From assembly GCA_902593795.1 (NCBI GenBank), contig CACJJR010000002.1, forward strand, positions 62,001-126,000: DNA of 64,000 nucleotides. Reading direction: 5' to 3'. The position numbers and the translations under genes were made by a program. Under the pieces are notes generated by a model that worked only from the letters and a program-made list of their open reading frames with translations, was not told the DNA's origin and did not search any database. The first letter of the stretch is position 1. The number at the start of each line of letters is the position of its first letter. Below are positions 19,546 through 29,754 of the stretch, in pieces. This stretch comes from an uncultured Candidatus Actinomarina sp. (GTDB lineage: Bacteria > Actinomycetota > Acidimicrobiia > Actinomarinales > Actinomarinaceae).

Positions 19546-20697
19546 CTATATTTGATTTAAAAAGCTTTTACCTGGGAATATATTTTCTAAATTGAAAAAT
19601 TCTGCAATTGTTGATGCAATATTTGTGAACCCTTCAACATCGCCTATATATTTTGCTTTTCCATTTATTTTATATGCCACAAATGGAACATATTCTCTTG
19701 AATGATCAGTCTTACCATCAGTAGGGTCAGTACCGTGATCTCCTGTAAGTATGAGAAGATCATCTTTTTGCATATTCTGCATTACTATTTCTAAACTGTT
19801 GTCGATTAGCTGAAGACCTTTGTAGTAACCTACTGGGTCTTCTCGATGACCATAAAGCATGTCAAGATCAACTAAATTTACAAAAGTAAAATTATGTTCT
19901 CCTGATTTAATATCTTCAATTAAAATATCCAAACCATTTTGATCGCCTTCGGTATGAACATCGTTGTGTAAGTAGTTGGTTCCAAATAAATCAGCAATTT
20001 TTCCAATGGCGTAAGTTTTGAAATTATTTTTAAATAAGTAACTTAGTATTGTTTCTCCAGGTGGATTCATTCCGAAATCTTTTCTGTCATAAGTTCTCGT
20101 AAAATTTCCAATGGAGCCTAAAAACGGTCTAGCGATAACTCTACCAATGTTATACTCATCACAATATTTTCTCGCAATTTCACATATTCTATATAAATCC
20201 TTTAAGCTACAAACATCTTCATGAGCGGCAATTTGAAATACAGAATCTGAAGAAGTATATAAAATTAATTCTTTTGTTTTTAAATGATGTTCACCAAGAT
20301 TTTCAATTATTTCGGTACCCGATGCAGATATATTGCCAATAAATTTACAATTTGCTTCTTTTTCTATTTGTTCCATTAGTTTTTGTGGAAATCCATTTGG
20401 AAATGTTTTAAATTCTTTTTCGGTTATCAAACCTGCTAATTCCCAATGTCCAGTTGTTGAATCATTTCCAATAGATAATTCTGATAACCTTCCGACTGTT
20501 CCTATATGCTTAGTTTCCATTCCTTTTACATTTGTAATTTTTCCGAATCCTAGTCTGTTGAAATTTGGTAAGTTAACTCCATCAATATGTTTTGCAACGT
20601 TACCAAGGGTGTTTGCGCCTATATCGTCATATTCATTTGCATCAGGAGCCTCTCCAACACCTAGAGAATCAATTACAACTAAGAAACATCTTTTCAT
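19546..20697 (-). CDS. deoB: phosphopentomutase
   Basis: VIDSLGVGEAPDA, NDSTTGHWELAG, LTGDHGTDPTD. Confidence 0.93.
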   Translation of the reverse strand: MKRCFLVVIDSLGVGEAPDANEYDDIGANTLGNVAKHIDGVNLPNFNRLGFGKITNVKGMETKHIGTVGRLSELSIGNDSTTGHWELAGLITEKEFKTFPNGFPQKLMEQIEKEANCKFIGNISASGTEIIENLGEHHLKTKELILYTSSDSVFQIAAHEDVCSLKDLYRICEIARKYCDEYNIGRVIARPFLGSIGNFTRTYDRKDFGMNPPGETILSYLFKNNFKTYAIGKIADLFGTNYLHNDVHTEGDQNGLDILIEDIKSGEHNFTFVNLVDLDMLYGHREDPVGYYKGLQLIDNSLEIVMQNMQKDDLLILTGDHGTDPTDGKTDHSREYVPFVAYKINGKAKYIGDVEGFTNIASTIAEFFNLENIFPGKSFLNQI

Positions 20698-21320
20698 TAG
20701 GTGGTTCCGAAAAGCCTGTCTCCCATATCGCCTAGTCCAGGAACTATGTACCAGTTTTCATTAAGCTTTTCATCGATGTTTGCAGTAACCAATGTTATGT
20801 CATCATGTTCTTTTTCCAATCTGGAAATTCCCTCAGGTGAAGATATTACTGTAAGAGCAATGATGCTTTTAGGGCTGTGCTCTTTAACTTTATCTATTGC
20901 AAATGATAATGACCCACCTGTAGCAAGCATTGGTTCAAGAATAAATACATTTTTATTTTCAAGATTTGGTAAATTTTCGTAATAGTACTCCGGAGTTGCT
21001 GTTTCCTCATTACGCTGAACTCCTATGTATCCAAATGAAGTATCTGGTAGTAAATTTTTCACACCATCAACTAGTCCAAGTCCTGCTCTTAGGACAGCTA
21101 TAGCTACGTTTTCATTTTCTATTTCAAAACCCTTAGTTTTTGTTAATGGAGTTTCAATTGTTTTATTTTTTGTTGATATATTCTTAGTACCTTCGATAAA
21201 TAATAAGTAAGACAATTTTGAAGAGTATTCTCTAAAATTTTCAAAGTTTGTTTCTTTATCTCTAATAATTGTTAAATAGTGATCTTTAAGTGGATGAGAT
21301 ATTTCAATTATTTGCATCAA
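20697..21320 (-). CDS. upp: uracil phosphoribosyltransferase
   Basis: VLRAGLGLVDGV, LEPMLATGGS, IVPGLGDMGDRLFGT. Confidence 0.94.
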   Translation of the reverse strand: MMQIIEISHPLKDHYLTIIRDKETNFENFREYSSKLSYLLFIEGTKNISTKNKTIETPLTKTKGFEIENENVAIAVLRAGLGLVDGVKNLLPDTSFGYIGVQRNEETATPEYYYENLPNLENKNVFILEPMLATGGSLSFAIDKVKEHSPKSIIALTVISSPEGISRLEKEHDDITLVTANIDEKLNENWYIVPGLGDMGDRLFGTT

Positions 21321-21444
21321 AATCAGATTAGCAAAACATTAAATCTTTTCTAGTTATTTTTATGAAGAAGTTAATCTAATTAAAGTACATTTTATGTTTT
21401 ACATCATGTAATATAATGTATTGCTATTTAAATAAAGGAATTTA

Positions 21445-21849
21445 ATGCCTGTAAGAATAAGACTTGCTCAAAGGGGCAAGAAAAAAAACAGAACATTTAG
21501 AGTTATTGTCGCTGACTCTAGGTCACCTAGAGATGGTAAATTTATTGAAGATTTAGGATATTACGATCCACATCATAATCCCTCAATGGTTGAAATTGAT
21601 GTAGATAAAGCAGTATCTTGGCTTGATAAAGGCGCACAACCTTCAGAAAGAGCACAAAAAATATTAGAAATTTCTGGAGCATGGGCGCAATGGCGTTCTA
21701 CTAAGGGTGAAGTGGTTTCCATACCACAAGCTCCAGAAGAAAAAATTAAAAGTAGTTCTAAAGCAAATAATAAACAGCAAGATGAAAATTTGGATGAAGA
21801 GGTTATTAATGACTCATCAGAAGAAGCCTCTAGTAAGGAAGAAGAATAA
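21445..21849 (+). CDS. rpsP: 30S ribosomal protein S16
   Basis: MPVRIRLAQRGKKKNRTFRVIVADSRSPRDGKFIEDLGYYDP. Confidence 0.95.
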   Translation: MPVRIRLAQRGKKKNRTFRVIVADSRSPRDGKFIEDLGYYDPHHNPSMVEIDVDKAVSWLDKGAQPSERAQKILEISGAWAQWRSTKGEVVSIPQAPEEKIKSSSKANNKQQDENLDEEVINDSSEEASSKEEE

Positions 21850-22100
21850 TGGCATCTGGAACAATTGTTAAAAATGTTGTTGAGTATATTGTTAATCAAA
21901 TTGTCGAAGATACTAAATCTGTAAAAGTTGATGTTGCAGACTCTGATGATGAAAATGTAACAATAGAAGTTAGAACTTCACCTGATGACATGGGAAGAGT
22001 TATTGGTAAAAGAGGAAGAGTCGCAAGAGCAATTAGAACTGTAGCACAAGCTGCAGCTGATGAAGAGGGATTACAATCCTCTGTAGAATTTATTGACTAA
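21849..22100 (+). CDS. KH-domain RNA-binding protein KhpA
   Basis: MGRVIGKRGRVARAIRTVAQAAA; located between rpsP and rimM. Confidence 0.9.
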   Translation: MASGTIVKNVVEYIVNQIVEDTKSVKVDVADSDDENVTIEVRTSPDDMGRVIGKRGRVARAIRTVAQAAADEEGLQSSVEFID

Positions 22101-22572
22101 TCATAATTTATTTCTTGTAGGCAAATTAGGCAAACCACACTCTTTAAAAGGGTATCAGTATATAAATATTGAATATTTTTTTCGTAACTTTGATTTAAAA
22201 AACACTCAATTTTTAATTGATGGTAAAGATTTTGTAGTCGAAGATTTTAAAACACATTTAAAGAATAGAAATTTGATTAAGTTTTACTCCTATGATTCTA
22301 TTGAGTCAATTAATAAATTAAGAAACAAAACAGTCAAAATTAGTAGTGATGAAACTAATTTATTTATTAATGAAGAAAATTTGCCATGGCCGGGCTTTTT
22401 TATTGGTCATGAATTAAAGAAGGATAATTATAATTTAGAAAGTTATGAAGTTCTAGATAATATTTACTTTTGCAAAATTAGTGGTATTGAAATGAGCGTT
22501 CCGTACAACAGTAATTTTTTTACTTTTAATGACGGTGAATTATCTTTATTGGATAGTAGTTTAACTGTTTAA
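22093..22572 (+). CDS. rimM: ribosome maturation factor RimM (divergent, TTG start)
   Basis: LVGKLGKPHSLKGY N-terminus plus syntenic position. Confidence 0.75.
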   Translation: MTNHNLFLVGKLGKPHSLKGYQYINIEYFFRNFDLKNTQFLIDGKDFVVEDFKTHLKNRNLIKFYSYDSIESINKLRNKTVKISSDETNLFINEENLPWPGFFIGHELKKDNYNLESYEVLDNIYFCKISGIEMSVPYNSNFFTFNDGELSLLDSSLTV

Positions 22573-23271
22573 CCATTCAAATAATTTTATACTTACAGGA
22601 TCTTCTAGCATATTTTCAGGATGCCACTGGACTCCTATTGCATCCCAGTTATTTGTAAGTTCAATTCCCTCAATAACTCCATCTGGAGATTTAGCAGTTA
22701 TTTTTAAGTCTTGACCTAGGTCGTTTATAGCTTGGTGATGAATTGAATTAACTTTTATTTCATTTTCTCGAATTATTGAAAATAACTTAGAATTACTCTC
22801 TATATTTACATCGTGGACATGCGAACGAGCATCTTTGAAAGGCTTTTCATGGTCAACTTCAGTAAAACCATTATCTTTTAGATCTTGATAAAGTGAACCA
22901 CCTTTATAGATATTAAGTAATTGATGTCCTCTGCAAATAGCAAGAGTTTTAACATTATTCTCTTCTGCAGATTTAAGCATAGCCAATTCTGTATGATCTC
23001 TATGGTCTGAAATTCTTATGGTTTTCTCTATCTTCTCTTCTCCATAAGTCTTAGGGTTAATGTCACCACCACCTGAAATTACAATTGCATCAAATTTTGA
23101 TACGTCTACTGTTTTTGAGTTTGCATGAGGTCCAAAAATTACAGCATTATTTCCTAAAATGTTGCATGCTTTAACAAAATCGTTATTTATAACAACACAC
23201 GATATATTACCGGGGGCCATTTCTACATCTTTTAAGCCGGTAGATATTCCTATTAATTTACTCATGGACAA
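22561..23271 (-). CDS. class I glutamine amidotransferase-like (gamma-glutamyl-GABA hydrolase family)
   Basis: VISGGGDINPKTYGE, LAICRGHQLLNIYKGGSLYQDL, GVQWHPE. Confidence 0.87.
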   Translation of the reverse strand: MSMSKLIGISTGLKDVEMAPGNISCVVINNDFVKACNILGNNAVIFGPHANSKTVDVSKFDAIVISGGGDINPKTYGEEKIEKTIRISDHRDHTELAMLKSAEENNVKTLAICRGHQLLNIYKGGSLYQDLKDNGFTEVDHEKPFKDARSHVHDVNIESNSKLFSIIRENEIKVNSIHHQAINDLGQDLKITAKSPDGVIEGIELTNNWDAIGVQWHPENMLEDPVSIKLFEWLNS

Positions 23272-23674
23272 AGATACACTGAACTTCTACACAAACATTT
23301 AATGGTAAACTTGCTACACCTACCGCTGAACGTGTCGATTTTTCACTAAAAAATTCTGATAATTTATCTGTAAATCCGTTTAAGACATTTGCATGGTCTG
23401 TAAACCCTTCATTTGCATTTACAAAACCAATTACATTAACAGGTTGAAGGTTTTCAATAGATCCGTGTTTTTTAATTGTTGCTAATGTTAGTTCAGCACA
23501 TAGTTCAGCAGCTTTGTAGCCATCATCAATTGAAACTTCAGATGGTATTTTTCCTATAAATTTTTTTTGTTCTGTAATAGGCACATGTCCTGATGTATAG
23601 ACATAGTTACCAATTTTCTTATAAGTAACATAATTACCAATTGCTTCTGGAGCTATTGGTAAATCTTTACTCAT
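23258..23674 (-). CDS. RidA/YjgF family protein
   Basis: GNYVYTSGHVPIT, RSAVGVASLPLNVCVEVQCIF. Confidence 0.87.
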   Translation of the reverse strand: MSKDLPIAPEAIGNYVTYKKIGNYVYTSGHVPITEQKKFIGKIPSEVSIDDGYKAAELCAELTLATIKKHGSIENLQPVNVIGFVNANEGFTDHANVLNGFTDKLSEFFSEKSTRSAVGVASLPLNVCVEVQCIFVHE

Positions 23675-24671
23675 TATTTAAGAGATTTCCAATAAGATCT
23701 ACAACTCTATTCGAATATCCCCACTCGTTGTCATACCAGCAGACTACTTTAATATGATTCCCATCTAATAATTGTGTTGATGAAGCGTCATAAATGCTTG
23801 AATGTGGATTATTTAAAATATCAGTCGATACAAGAGGAACTTCAGAATACTCTAAAATACCCTTGAGCTCATTATCTGCAGCCTGCTTCACAGCTTTATT
23901 TACATCCTCTATTGAAACATTTTTTTCTAACTCAACTACTAAATCAACAACACTTCCATCTGGTACAGGAACCCTCATAGCCATTCCATCTAATTTTCCA
24001 TTTAAATCAGGTAAAACCATACCAACAGCTTTGGCTGCACCTGTTGATGTAGGAATAATATTTTGTGTAGCACTTCGACCTCTTCTAAAATCACTGTGTG
24101 TCGTTTCAGCTAATGCTTGGTCATTAGTGTAAGCATGCACTGTAGTCATAAGACCAGATTTGATTCCAAAATTATCATCTAGTACTTTAGCTATTGGGGC
24201 TAGGCAATTAGTAGTACAGGATGCATTTGAAACAATTTTATCATCTGGTTTTAAGTCTTCGTCATTTACACCTAGAACTATAGTTGCATCGATTTCATCT
24301 TTAGGTGGAACGGTAAGTAATACTTTTTTAGCACCAGCAGCTAGATGCTTATTTAGTGATTCATTATCTCTAAAAATTCCTGTTGATTCAATGACAACAT
24401 CTATATCTAATTCGCTCCATGGAAGTTCAGCTGGATTTTTTATTGAAGTAAGCTTAATTACTCTATCTCCAACTAAAAGTTTGTCTCCATCAACTCTTAC
24501 ATCACTTTCTAAAATACCCATTACAGAATCGTGTTTTAGAAGATATGCAAGATTCTCATAGTTACCAAGATCATTAATGGCGACAATATTGACATCTGAA
24601 TCGTTCTCAACAATTATTCTTAATATAGAACGTCCAATTCTTCCAAAACCGTTTATGGCAACATTACCCAT
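23667..24671 (-). CDS. gap: glyceraldehyde-3-phosphate dehydrogenase
   Basis: INGFGRIGRSILR, SNASCTTNCLAPIAKVL, WYDNEWGYSNRVVDL. Confidence 0.96.
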   Translation of the reverse strand: MGNVAINGFGRIGRSILRIIVENDSDVNIVAINDLGNYENLAYLLKHDSVMGILESDVRVDGDKLLVGDRVIKLTSIKNPAELPWSELDIDVVIESTGIFRDNESLNKHLAAGAKKVLLTVPPKDEIDATIVLGVNDEDLKPDDKIVSNASCTTNCLAPIAKVLDDNFGIKSGLMTTVHAYTNDQALAETTHSDFRRGRSATQNIIPTSTGAAKAVGMVLPDLNGKLDGMAMRVPVPDGSVVDLVVELEKNVSIEDVNKAVKQAADNELKGILEYSEVPLVSTDILNNPHSSIYDASSTQLLDGNHIKVVCWYDNEWGYSNRVVDLIGNLLNNE

Positions 24672-25679
24672 TTACAACACCTGTCCAAGCTTTTTAATAG
24701 TATCGATGATTCTAGCTGCATAACCCCAACCATTATCAAACCATATAATGAGTTTAATTTTTTTATTATTTATACCCATTGTAGCTAATCCATCTACGAG
24801 CCCAGATAGCGTACTTCTTACAACATCAGATGAAACAATTGGATCATAGGTTATTCCAATAATATCTTTCAAGTCTGAATCCGAAGCTTTTTCAATTATT
24901 TTATTAATGTCCTCAATGCTGCATTCTTTCGTAATATCTACTGTTAGATCTACTGTGCTTCCATCAGGAATTGGAACAGTCATTGAAGAAGAAGCAATTT
25001 TATTTTTAATAAAAGGAAGAACATTTGTTACTACATCAGATGATTTTGTAATACTTGGTATGATATTTTCACCAGCTGCTCTGTTAAGCCTAAAACCTTC
25101 ACCCGCAACATCGGCTAATCGATTTGAATTTGAGTAACCATGTATAGTTGTCAGGAATGCTCTTTCAACTCCTAATTCATTATGTAGAACTTTAAGAATA
25201 GGAGCTACTGCATTAGCTGTATTAGATCCGAGGGAAAATGAACTGGAGTTCATATCTACACTGTCATCATTTGCACCAGGTACATATATTTGTATATCTT
25301 CAAAGTTTTCCGGAGTAGATGCAACAATAACTTTTTTACAACCTTTAGATAAATGCTCTTCAACTTCATTTTTTGTTTTAGGTTTACCGGTAGCAAGAAT
25401 TACGATATCAGTATTTAATTCAGCCCAATTTGCTTCATTACCATTTTTCCAAGAATTAAATAGTATTTCTTTTCCGTTAACGATAATTCCTGTTTCTGAT
25501 TCTTCAATTTTGGCATCAAGTTTTCCATATATTGAGTCGTACTTTAACAAGTAAATTAAATTTGCTTTATCAGCAGTATCAGAGATAGAAACAATATTTA
25601 TGGCTTCATCACCTAACGTTTGTCTAAATAGGTCTCTACCTATTCTTCCAAACCCAACTAATGAAATATTTGTCATCAA
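24672..25679 (-). CDS. GAPDH paralog lacking the catalytic Cys
   Basis: VGFGRIGRDLFR and WFDNGWGYAARIID retained; SxxSCTTNC is replaced by SLGSNTANA. Confidence 0.87.
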   Translation of the reverse strand: MMTNISLVGFGRIGRDLFRQTLGDEAINIVSISDTADKANLIYLLKYDSIYGKLDAKIEESETGIIVNGKEILFNSWKNGNEANWAELNTDIVILATGKPKTKNEVEEHLSKGCKKVIVASTPENFEDIQIYVPGANDDSVDMNSSSFSLGSNTANAVAPILKVLHNELGVERAFLTTIHGYSNSNRLADVAGEGFRLNRAAGENIIPSITKSSDVVTNVLPFIKNKIASSSMTVPIPDGSTVDLTVDITKECSIEDINKIIEKASDSDLKDIIGITYDPIVSSDVVRSTLSGLVDGLATMGINNKKIKLIIWFDNGWGYAARIIDTIKKLGQVL

Positions 25680-25745
25680 CCCTCACAAGATTATTGAATA
25701 ATTGTTGTTACAATCAACTAATAATATACCTTAAAACAATAATTT

Positions 25746-26867
25746 ATGACAGATTTAACAAGAAATATTAATAATTCAATATTTGGATCTATCTCTACTG
25801 ATGAACTTCTTGCTGAAGCTTTTGCGAAAAAAAAGGAATACTTTGGCAACAACATAACATATAGCCCTAAAGTATTTATTCCATTAACAACCATGTGTAG
25901 AGATAATTGTGGGTATTGTACATTTGTAAAATCACCTAAAGAGGGTGGAACTTATTTAAATCAAGATGAGGTTAATTCTATAGCAAAAGCCGGTGATGAT
26001 ACGGGTTGCTATGAAGCTTTATTTACTTTAGGCGATAAACCAGAACTTAAATGGGATTATGCTTTAACCCAACTTGAGGAATTAGGTTATTCCTCAACTC
26101 ATGAGTATCTAGTTAGCTCAATGAAGAATGTAAATGAAAAATATAATCTATTTCCTCATGCAAATCCTGGTTTGATGACCCAACTAGAAATTAAAGAATT
26201 AAAAAAATACTCACCATCTGGTGGAATTATGATTGAATCATTTTCTAAAAATATTTATGACAAAGGAAAAGCTCATTACAAAACAAATACTAAATACATC
26301 GATTTAAGGTTAGAAACCCTCAATAATGCTTTTATAGAAAAGTATCCTGTTACAACTGGATTACTACTTGGTTTAACTTCTACAAAAGATGAAATTATAA
26401 ATGATATATCAAATTTAATTAGTTATTTAAATGAGAACTTAGCAATACAGGAAGTAATACTTCAAAATTTTAGAGCAAAGAAAAACACATTAATGAGGAA
26501 TAGTTCAGAAATAACAAACGATTTATTTTTAAGAATCATTGCAACTACTAGAATTTATGCACCTTCACATATTTCTCTTCAAGTTCCACCGAATCTTTCA
26601 CCAGATATAATGAAATTTTTAAAAAGTGGTATTAATGATTTAGGTGGAATATCACCATTAACAATAGACTGGGTTAATCCAGATCATTTATGGCCAAATA
26701 TTAAAAAATTAGAATTAGATATTTCAAGCACAGGACAAGTACTTAAAAAGAGGCTTCCTGTTTACCCTGAATTCATAAAAAAAGAATGGTTAAATAGTAA
26801 AATATTTGAAAAAGTTAATAATATTATTGATACAGATGGATACCCAAGAGAAACAAATGAATCATAA
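25746..26867 (+). CDS. cofG: FO synthase subunit 1 (CofG-like radical SAM)
   Basis: FIPLTTMCRDNCGYCTFVKSP; GGISPLTIDWVNPDHLWP. Confidence 0.9.
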   Translation: MTDLTRNINNSIFGSISTDELLAEAFAKKKEYFGNNITYSPKVFIPLTTMCRDNCGYCTFVKSPKEGGTYLNQDEVNSIAKAGDDTGCYEALFTLGDKPELKWDYALTQLEELGYSSTHEYLVSSMKNVNEKYNLFPHANPGLMTQLEIKELKKYSPSGGIMIESFSKNIYDKGKAHYKTNTKYIDLRLETLNNAFIEKYPVTTGLLLGLTSTKDEIINDISNLISYLNENLAIQEVILQNFRAKKNTLMRNSSEITNDLFLRIIATTRIYAPSHISLQVPPNLSPDIMKFLKSGINDLGGISPLTIDWVNPDHLWPNIKKLELDISSTGQVLKKRLPVYPEFIKKEWLNSKIFEKVNNIIDTDGYPRETNES

Positions 26868-28692
26868 TATTTCATTTCTGAGAATAAGGCCGTGCGATAA
26901 CGATAATGAAATATATTTAAATTCTAGAAAAAAAGAGGGAACTTCAGGATTCTTATTAAAAGAAGAATTAAATCTCGACATAAACGAAATACATAAAAAG
27001 GGATTTCAAACTTTATCAAGAGATTTAGAAATTAATTCTGATGGCTGGTTAATTAAAGATAGTAACTGGAAAAAATTTCAAGAAATCAACCCAAAAAGAT
27101 TAATTTACTTATATAAAGACAACAAAGAAAGCGCGCTTGAAATTATAGATAGATTGAGCCCTTACACAATCTTGATATCTAAAACATCAGATTTAGATTT
27201 TATTAAATCTATTAATACAAAAGTAAAATTCATGACTTCTGTATATGTAGACACAGTTGAAGATGCAATTAAATTTATTGATAGTGGAGTATCAGATCTT
27301 TTGCTTAGAGATTGGAGTTCTGAACAAATTGAAGAGTTACAAGGTGTTGAAAGGTTAAATGTCTATGAAAGAACTCTTCTATCACCTATTTTTTCAATTG
27401 ATGAGGCTCGAGATGAATTCGATAAAGAGAGATATTTCAGATATTTGAATACTAGAAATGTTAGGGGGTTTAGAAGAGAAAAAACAGAATGGTCACCTGG
27501 TAGCGGTAAAAATATCCCAAAATTAAACAATTTTGTATTTAATAATAAAAGCCAAATAAATCATTCAGATATTGATCTAATTCTAAAAAGCGTACTAGAT
27601 GGTTATCAAATATCAGATGAAGAACTAAAACTACTTTTTAAAACAGCCGGTGAAAAAATAAATGATATAGCGAATGTTGCTAATGAGTTAAATTTTCTGA
27701 AGAATGGAAATAATGTATCTTACGTAATCAATCGAAATATAAATTACACAAATCAGTGTTATTATAAATGCGGTTTTTGTGGATTTTCAAAAGGGCCAAA
27801 CAGTTTGAATCTTAAAGAAAAACCATATTCTATAGATATTGAAGAGGTTGTAGCTAGGTCTACTGAGGCTTATAGTATGGGTGCATCGGAGGTTTGTTTA
27901 CAGGGAGGAATACATCCCGAATATACTGGTGAGTTTTATTTAAAAATGGTTAGAGATATCAAAAAGTCAGTTCCTGAGATGCATATTCATGGTTTTACTC
28001 CTCTAGAAATATGGCAGGGTGCAGAAACAATTAACATGGATATAGAAGGATATTTAAAACTACTTAAAACTGCCGGGCTTAATACTTTGCCTGGCACAGC
28101 CGCTGAGATACTTGATGACAGAGTAAGAAAATATTTATGTCCTGATAAAATTACATCTGCTCAATGGGCTTATGTAATGGAAGTTGCACATAGTTTAGGA
28201 ATAAAATCTACAGCAACAATTATGTTTGGTCATATAGACGATATCGATTCATGGGTAAATCATTTCTCATTAATTAAAAATATACAAGATAAAACAGGAG
28301 GATTTACAGAAGTAGTACCACTTCCATTTGTTCATATGGGGTCGCCAATATACTTACAAGGTAAAAGTATGCCTGGCCCAACTTGGGATGAAGTAGTACT
28401 TATACATGCTCTCGCCCGGATTTATTTTTCAAATATAATTGATAATATTCAAGCTAGTTGGGTTAAGTTAGGACATGATGGCGCTGGAAAACTTCTTCAT
28501 GCCGGAGTGAATGATCTCGGAGGTACTCTTATTAATGAAAATATAAGTAGGGCATCTGGTGCTGATCATGGTCAAGAGACAACAGAAGATGAATTTATTC
28601 AAATTATAGAATCGAATAATAAAAATCCTGTTTTAAGGAATACTCTTTATACAAATTTTAAAGAAACTAAAAGTACTTTAGAAAATAGATGA
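26857..28692 (+). CDS. cofH: FO synthase subunit 2 (CofH-like radical SAM) with extra N-terminal domain
   Basis: YVINRNINYTNQCYYKCGFCGFSKGP, EVCLQGGIHPEYTG; ATG at 26857 (MNHNISF) preferred over the 26806 ORF start. Confidence 0.88.
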   Translation: MNHNISFLRIRPCDNDNEIYLNSRKKEGTSGFLLKEELNLDINEIHKKGFQTLSRDLEINSDGWLIKDSNWKKFQEINPKRLIYLYKDNKESALEIIDRLSPYTILISKTSDLDFIKSINTKVKFMTSVYVDTVEDAIKFIDSGVSDLLLRDWSSEQIEELQGVERLNVYERTLLSPIFSIDEARDEFDKERYFRYLNTRNVRGFRREKTEWSPGSGKNIPKLNNFVFNNKSQINHSDIDLILKSVLDGYQISDEELKLLFKTAGEKINDIANVANELNFLKNGNNVSYVINRNINYTNQCYYKCGFCGFSKGPNSLNLKEKPYSIDIEEVVARSTEAYSMGASEVCLQGGIHPEYTGEFYLKMVRDIKKSVPEMHIHGFTPLEIWQGAETINMDIEGYLKLLKTAGLNTLPGTAAEILDDRVRKYLCPDKITSAQWAYVMEVAHSLGIKSTATIMFGHIDDIDSWVNHFSLIKNIQDKTGGFTEVVPLPFVHMGSPIYLQGKSMPGPTWDEVVLIHALARIYFSNIIDNIQASWVKLGHDGAGKLLHAGVNDLGGTLINENISRASGADHGQETTEDEFIQIIESNNKNPVLRNTLYTNFKETKSTLENR

Positions 28693-29324
28693 ATTTATTT
28701 AATGTAATTACACTTTTTCCTAATCTTATTGAAGAATGGAAAAATAGCGGCATTATTCATCAAGCTTTAAAAAATAACATAATAGAAATCAACTCAATAA
28801 ATCTAAGAGATTATGGTATTGGTACCTATAAACAAGTTGATGATGCTCCATATGGGGGAGGTCCAGGTATGGTTTTAATGCCTGAACCATTGGACAGTGC
28901 AATAAATTCAACAAATGTAACTGTTAATGTTTTTTTAACCCCCTCAGGCACACAGTTAGATGAATCAATGATTAATGAATTACTTGAGTTTGACTCTATT
29001 AATTTAATATGTGGACGGTATGAGGGATTTGATCAGAGAATTTTAGACTTACACTCTGATTATGAAGTTTCTGTTGGGAAATCAGTCGTTTCAGGGGGTG
29101 AAGTTCCTGCAATGTATTTGCTAGAAGCATTAATTAGAAAAATTCCAAATGTATTAGGAAATCCAGAATCTCTAATTAATGAGACTTTTACAGATAACAA
29201 AGTAGATTATCCCGTTTACACAAGACCTGAAACATATAAAGATCTAGAAGTTCCTGATGTACTTTTATCTGGTAATCACCAAAAAATAAATGAGTGGAAA
29301 AAGAATAATTTAAAAGACATATAA
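28689..29324 (+). CDS. trmD: tRNA (guanine-N(1)-)-methyltransferase
   Basis: DDAPYGGGPGMVL, CGRYEGFDQR, VSGGEVPAMYLLEALIRKIPNVLGN. Confidence 0.95.
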   Translation: MNLFNVITLFPNLIEEWKNSGIIHQALKNNIIEINSINLRDYGIGTYKQVDDAPYGGGPGMVLMPEPLDSAINSTNVTVNVFLTPSGTQLDESMINELLEFDSINLICGRYEGFDQRILDLHSDYEVSVGKSVVSGGEVPAMYLLEALIRKIPNVLGNPESLINETFTDNKVDYPVYTRPETYKDLEVPDVLLSGNHQKINEWKKNNLKDI

Positions 29325-29361
29325 ACTTAACTTACTTATATAATTCTCAACTGGAGTAACT

Positions 29362-29706
29362 ATGGACTTAATTAAAAGCATTGAAAATGACTATTTAAAA
29401 GAAGATTTACCTTCATTCAATTCCGGTGACAGCATAAAAGTGAATGTAAAAGTTTCTGAAGGTAATAGAGAAAGAATCCAGTCATTTGAAGGTGTAATTA
29501 TTGCAATAAATGGTGTAGGTGTAAATAAAACTATAACCGTAAGAAAGCTCTCATTTGGCGTTGGGGTTGAAAGAATATTCCCAGTTCATGCACCGATAGT
29601 TGATTCAATTGAAGTTATTAGAAAAGGTAAAGTTAGACGATCTAAGCTTTATTATCTTCGTGAACGTGTCGGTAAATCTGCAAAAATAAAAGAAGATCGA
29701 AATTAA
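29362..29706 (+). CDS. rplS: 50S ribosomal protein L19
   Basis: [49 protein letters not shown]. Confidence 0.95.
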   Translation: MDLIKSIENDYLKEDLPSFNSGDSIKVNVKVSEGNRERIQSFEGVIIAINGVGVNKTITVRKLSFGVGVERIFPVHAPIVDSIEVIRKGKVRRSKLYYLRERVGKSAKIKEDRN

Positions 29707-29754
29707 ACTTACCTCATTATAAAAAAATTTTTTAAAACATTATTTACGATAACT

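Noticed and set aside
24672-25679. Second GAPDH as erythrose-4-phosphate dehydrogenase
   Set aside because: That enzyme also needs the active-site Cys, which is Asn here.
25746-28692. Split FbiC as a sequencing frameshift of a fused gene
   Set aside because: CofG ends normally, and the next ORF starts at an ATG overlapping the stop and carries an additional domain, consistent with two real genes.
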